A model generated the notes under the pieces. The model did not search any database. It was given only the letters and a program-made list of their open reading frames with translations, and was not told the DNA's origin. Source: Gillisia sp. Hel1_33_143 (GTDB taxonomy: Bacteria > Bacteroidota > Bacteroidia > Flavobacteriales > Flavobacteriaceae). From it: a DNA stretch of 64,000 nt. The position numbers and the translations under genes are program-made. Shown here in pieces: positions 61,672-64,000 of this stretch. How positions within the stretch are numbered: the stretch's first letter is position 1; each line of letters opens with the position of its first letter. The stretch covers positions 682,001-746,000 of the forward strand of contig NZ_LT629737.1 of the NCBI RefSeq assembly GCF_900104765.1. The letters run 5' to 3'.

Positions 61672-61729
61672 CCTTTATAATCGACACTAGAAGGTTAATT
61701 CTAATTTTAAGAAAGCAAAAACCACAGAA

Positions 61730-63856
61730 ATGAAGGAAGAAAAAAATAATGCAAAGAAGGAGGAGATGCAGCAAAATGTTTCAGATCCAAAGGGCACAAC
61801 TATGACTACCAATCAAGGACTTAAGGTTAATAATACCAATAATTCCTTGAAAGCCGGTGAGCGTGGTGCAACACTATTAGAAGACTTTATTTTAAGAGAA
61901 AAGATCACTCATTTTGATCATGAAAGAATTCCAGAACGCATTGTGCATGCAAGAGGAAGCGGAGCTCATGGTTATTTTGAACTATATAAAAGTCAGGAGA
62001 AATATACCAAAGCCGGAATTTTTACAGATACTAATAGGAGAACCCCTGTGTTTACCAGATTCTCTACCGTGGCAGGATCTAAGGGATCTGCAGATATGGC
62101 CAGAGATGTTAGAGGTTTTGCTGTAAAATTTTATACTGAAGAGGGAATTTTTGATCTGGTAGGAAACAATATGCCTATCTTTTTTATTCAGGATGCTATG
62201 AAGTTTCCAGATCTAATTCATGCTGTTAAACCAGAGCCACATAGAGAAATTCCTCAGGCAGCTTCTGCTCACGATACTTTTTATGATTTTGTTTCTCGTA
62301 CGCCAGAGACGCTTCATAACCATATTTGGGCAATGAGCGACCGTGCCATTCCTAGAAGTTTACGAATGATGGAAGGTTTCGGAATCCATACTTTTAGATT
62401 GATAAATAAAGAAGGGAAATCTCACTTCGTAAAATTTCATTGGAAACCATTATTAGGGGTAAAATCTGTAACCTGGGATGAGGCGGTTAAGCTTCATGGA
62501 GCAGATAGCGATTTTCATCGTCGCGATCTATGGGATGCTATAGATTCTGGTCAGTTTCCAGAATGGGAACTCGGTCTTCAAATAGTTCCTGAAGAAGATG
62601 AGCATAAGTTTGATTTTGATCTTTTAGATCCTACAAAGCTTATTCCTGAAGAGATGGTACCGGTACAGCGAATTGGTAAAATGACTCTTAACAGAAATCC
62701 AGATAATTTCTTTGCCGAAACAGAACAGATCGCTTTTCACCCAGGACATATAGTTCCAGGAATAGATTTTAGTAATGATCCATTACTACAAGGAAGATTA
62801 TTCTCTTACACAGATACTCAGCTTTCTAGATTAGGAAGTCCGAACTTTCATGAAATCCCTATTAATAGACCTATTAATCCGGTACATAATAACCAGAGAG
62901 ACGGGCACATGAGAATGACGGTTAATAAAGGGAATACCGCTTACTTCCCAAATTCTATGAGCGGTGGTTGTCCTCATTTAGCAAAAATGGCTGAAGGTGG
63001 ATTCACAAGTTATGAAGAGCGAATAGATGCTAATAAAGTAAGAGCAAGAAGCGAGAGCTTTAGCGATCATTATTCACAACCGGGAATTTTCTATAGAAGT
63101 TTAAAAGATTGGGAACAAAATCACATTGTAGACGCTTACTCTTTTGAACTTGGAAAATGTACCCAAGACTATATTAAGGAGCGTATGTTATACCTCATTG
63201 ATAAGATAGATAAAGATCTTGCTAAACAGGTTGCAGATAATTTAGGATTAAAGGTTCCTTCTAGTGTTGAAAAACCAATAAACCAAGCTATTGGAGCAGA
63301 TGATGATGGCACTAAAAATGAGCCTCAAAAAAGAAAGGATTATCTAGATAAATCTGAAGCTCTAAGCCAAACGCATATTAAAACAGATACTATTGCTACT
63401 AGAAAGATCGCTTTTTTAGTAAGTGATGGATTTAATGCAGATCATGTTACTATCATGAAACAGGCCTTAGAAAAAGAAAATGCTGTTGTAAATATAGTGG
63501 CTACTCATGGTGGAACGGTAAAAGGATCAGATAGCAAAACACATAAGGTAGATGCTGCACTTATGACTACAGAAAGTGTTGCTTTTGATGCTATATATAT
63601 TCCCGGTGGTTCAAAAAGCATTAAGGCTTTAAAAGAAAATGCCAAGGCAAAGAAATTCATCAATGAGACTTTAAAACATTGTAAAGCTATAGCGATGGAT
63701 GGAGAAGGAGAAGATCTATTTGATGATACTTTTGGTAAAGACTTTAAAGAAGATGCTGCTGTATTTATCAATAAAAAACCTTCAGCTTTCATTAAAGCTA
63801 TTGCAGACCATAGAAACTGGGATAGAGAAGATAAAGCTAAAATGATCCCAGCTTAA
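61730..63856 (+). CDS. katE: Large-subunit (clade 2) haem catalase
   Basis: A 708-residue monofunctional catalase, longer than small clade 3 enzymes. The catalytic His73 is in ERIVHARGSGAHG, the distal Asn in FDLVGNNMPIFF, and the proximal haem Tyr in RLFSYTDTQLSRLG. Residues about 560-708 form the C-terminal class I glutamine-amidotransferase/DJ-1-like domain (KIAFLVSDGFN, YIPGGSKSIKAL) typical of HPII/KatE-type enzymes. The N-terminal 45 residues are polar and flexible. It breaks down hydrogen peroxide in the cytoplasm. The terminator at 63885 ends the unit. Confidence 0.95.
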   Translation: MKEEKNNAKKEEMQQNVSDPKGTTMTTNQGLKVNNTNNSLKAGERGATLLEDFILREKITHFDHERIPERIVHARGSGAHGYFELYKSQEKYTKAGIFTDTNRRTPVFTRFSTVAGSKGSADMARDVRGFAVKFYTEEGIFDLVGNNMPIFFIQDAMKFPDLIHAVKPEPHREIPQAASAHDTFYDFVSRTPETLHNHIWAMSDRAIPRSLRMMEGFGIHTFRLINKEGKSHFVKFHWKPLLGVKSVTWDEAVKLHGADSDFHRRDLWDAIDSGQFPEWELGLQIVPEEDEHKFDFDLLDPTKLIPEEMVPVQRIGKMTLNRNPDNFFAETEQIAFHPGHIVPGIDFSNDPLLQGRLFSYTDTQLSRLGSPNFHEIPINRPINPVHNNQRDGHMRMTVNKGNTAYFPNSMSGGCPHLAKMAEGGFTSYEERIDANKVRARSESFSDHYSQPGIFYRSLKDWEQNHIVDAYSFELGKCTQDYIKERMLYLIDKIDKDLAKQVADNLGLKVPSSVEKPINQAIGADDDGTKNEPQKRKDYLDKSEALSQTHIKTDTIATRKIAFLVSDGFNADHVTIMKQALEKENAVVNIVATHGGTVKGSDSKTHKVDAALMTTESVAFDAIYIPGGSKSIKALKENAKAKKFINETLKHCKAIAMDGEGEDLFDDTFGKDFKEDAAVFINKKPSAFIKAIADHRNWDREDKAKMIPA

Positions 63857-63884
63857 TACTTACAATTAATACTAAATTCAATAG

Positions 63885-63920
63885 AGATCCCGATAATAAC
63901 ATGTCGGGATCTTTTATTAA
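63885..63920 (+). terminator. Intrinsic terminator of the catalase gene
   Basis: AGATCCCGA (63885-63893) pairs with TCGGGATCT (63904-63912), a 10-nt loop, followed by TTTT. Confidence 0.85.
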
Positions 63921-63931
63921 CACAAACTGAA

Positions 63932-64000
63932 ATGCTATCTATAAAAATAAAGATTAGACAAAAGAATCCATATAGAAGAATTTTAATTAGTAGAATCTCT
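63932..64000 (+). other. Possible start of a gene cut by the right edge
   Basis: ATG 63932 opens a basic frame of 23 codons to the window end. It is too short to judge. Confidence 0.15.

Noticed and set aside
1-64000. CRISPR arrays, tRNA or rRNA genes, insertion sequences, integrases
   Set aside because: No regular direct repeats with spacers, no transposase or integrase motifs and no tRNA-like cloverleaf were noticed when reading the window.

Overview
The window looks like the chromosome of a marine-type member of the Flavobacteriaceae (Bacteroidota), perhaps near Gramella, Salegentibacter or Zunongwangia. The evidence is low GC with AT-rich spacers, TAnnTTTG-type -7 promoter elements instead of Shine-Dalgarno sequences, a C-terminal type IX secretion (T9SS) sorting domain, TonB-dependent receptors, a divergent YidD-like protein and many Bacteroidota-specific families. 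No rRNA, tRNA, CRISPR array or insertion sequence was seen. The genus is an inference.

Left part (1-14.3 kb). A TonB receptor tail and a PepSY membrane protein suggest iron uptake. Next is a Pel-like exopolysaccharide operon (2895-13149): PelF-type glycosyltransferase, PelG-type exporter with an N-terminal extension, a PelA-like glycoside hydrolase domain as a separate lipoprotein, a GT-C-like membrane protein, a 1320-residue lipoprotein joining a deacetylase (DUF2194), helical repeats and an outer-membrane beta-barrel, and an EF-hand membrane protein. No PelD-like c-di-GMP receptor or PelC lipoprotein is present. A second GH114/TM1410-like lipoprotein lies upstream in the opposite direction. 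An AI-2E family transporter follows.

Middle part (14.5-36.3 kb). This holds flavoprotein oxidoreductases, two very small charged proteins, cytochrome bd oxidase (cydBA), an OprC-like copper receptor with a CNGKC-motif small protein, and a sulfur/redox group (sulfide:quinone reductase, DUF2892, rhodanese, cytochrome c, amino-acid racemase, DUF983). Five promoters here carry a CRP/FNR-like palindrome, TGTAAC-N4-GTTACA or a variant, centred about 41.5 bp before the predicted start of transcription. The group therefore looks like one respiration/sulfur/copper regulon whose regulator lies outside the window. A degenerate-exonuclease GIY-YIG protein, a UvrD-like helicase, an AAC(6')-like acetyltransferase, another flavoprotein and a second PepSY protein follow.

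Right part (36.7-60.8 kb). A tightly overlapping seven-gene operon encodes a receiver, an H-NOX nitric-oxide sensor, a four-PAS histidine kinase, a FIST (NosP-like) protein, a second kinase, an HPt protein and a LytTR response regulator: a phosphorelay with two candidate NO sensors. Next come a T9SS-secreted DUF4114 protein, a Cache-type kinase and receiver, and a second, unnamed exopolysaccharide locus: TPR/beta-barrel protein, STAS protein, flippase, GT4, GH5-like enzyme, Ig-like protein, giant GT-C-like protein, and a receiver fused to a GT2 glycosyltransferase. Six intergenic regions of this part carry 10-bp repeats related to NNC(A/G)TTCATC at exact 21-bp spacing, the geometry of LytTR operators. 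They mark the NO operon, a possible small RNA, the T9SS gene and the glycan genes. The inferred system is NO-responsive, LytTR-driven control of a second surface glycan.

Right end. A YidD-like protein, a doubtful small ORF and a large-subunit catalase with a C-terminal DJ-1/PfpI-like domain complete the window.
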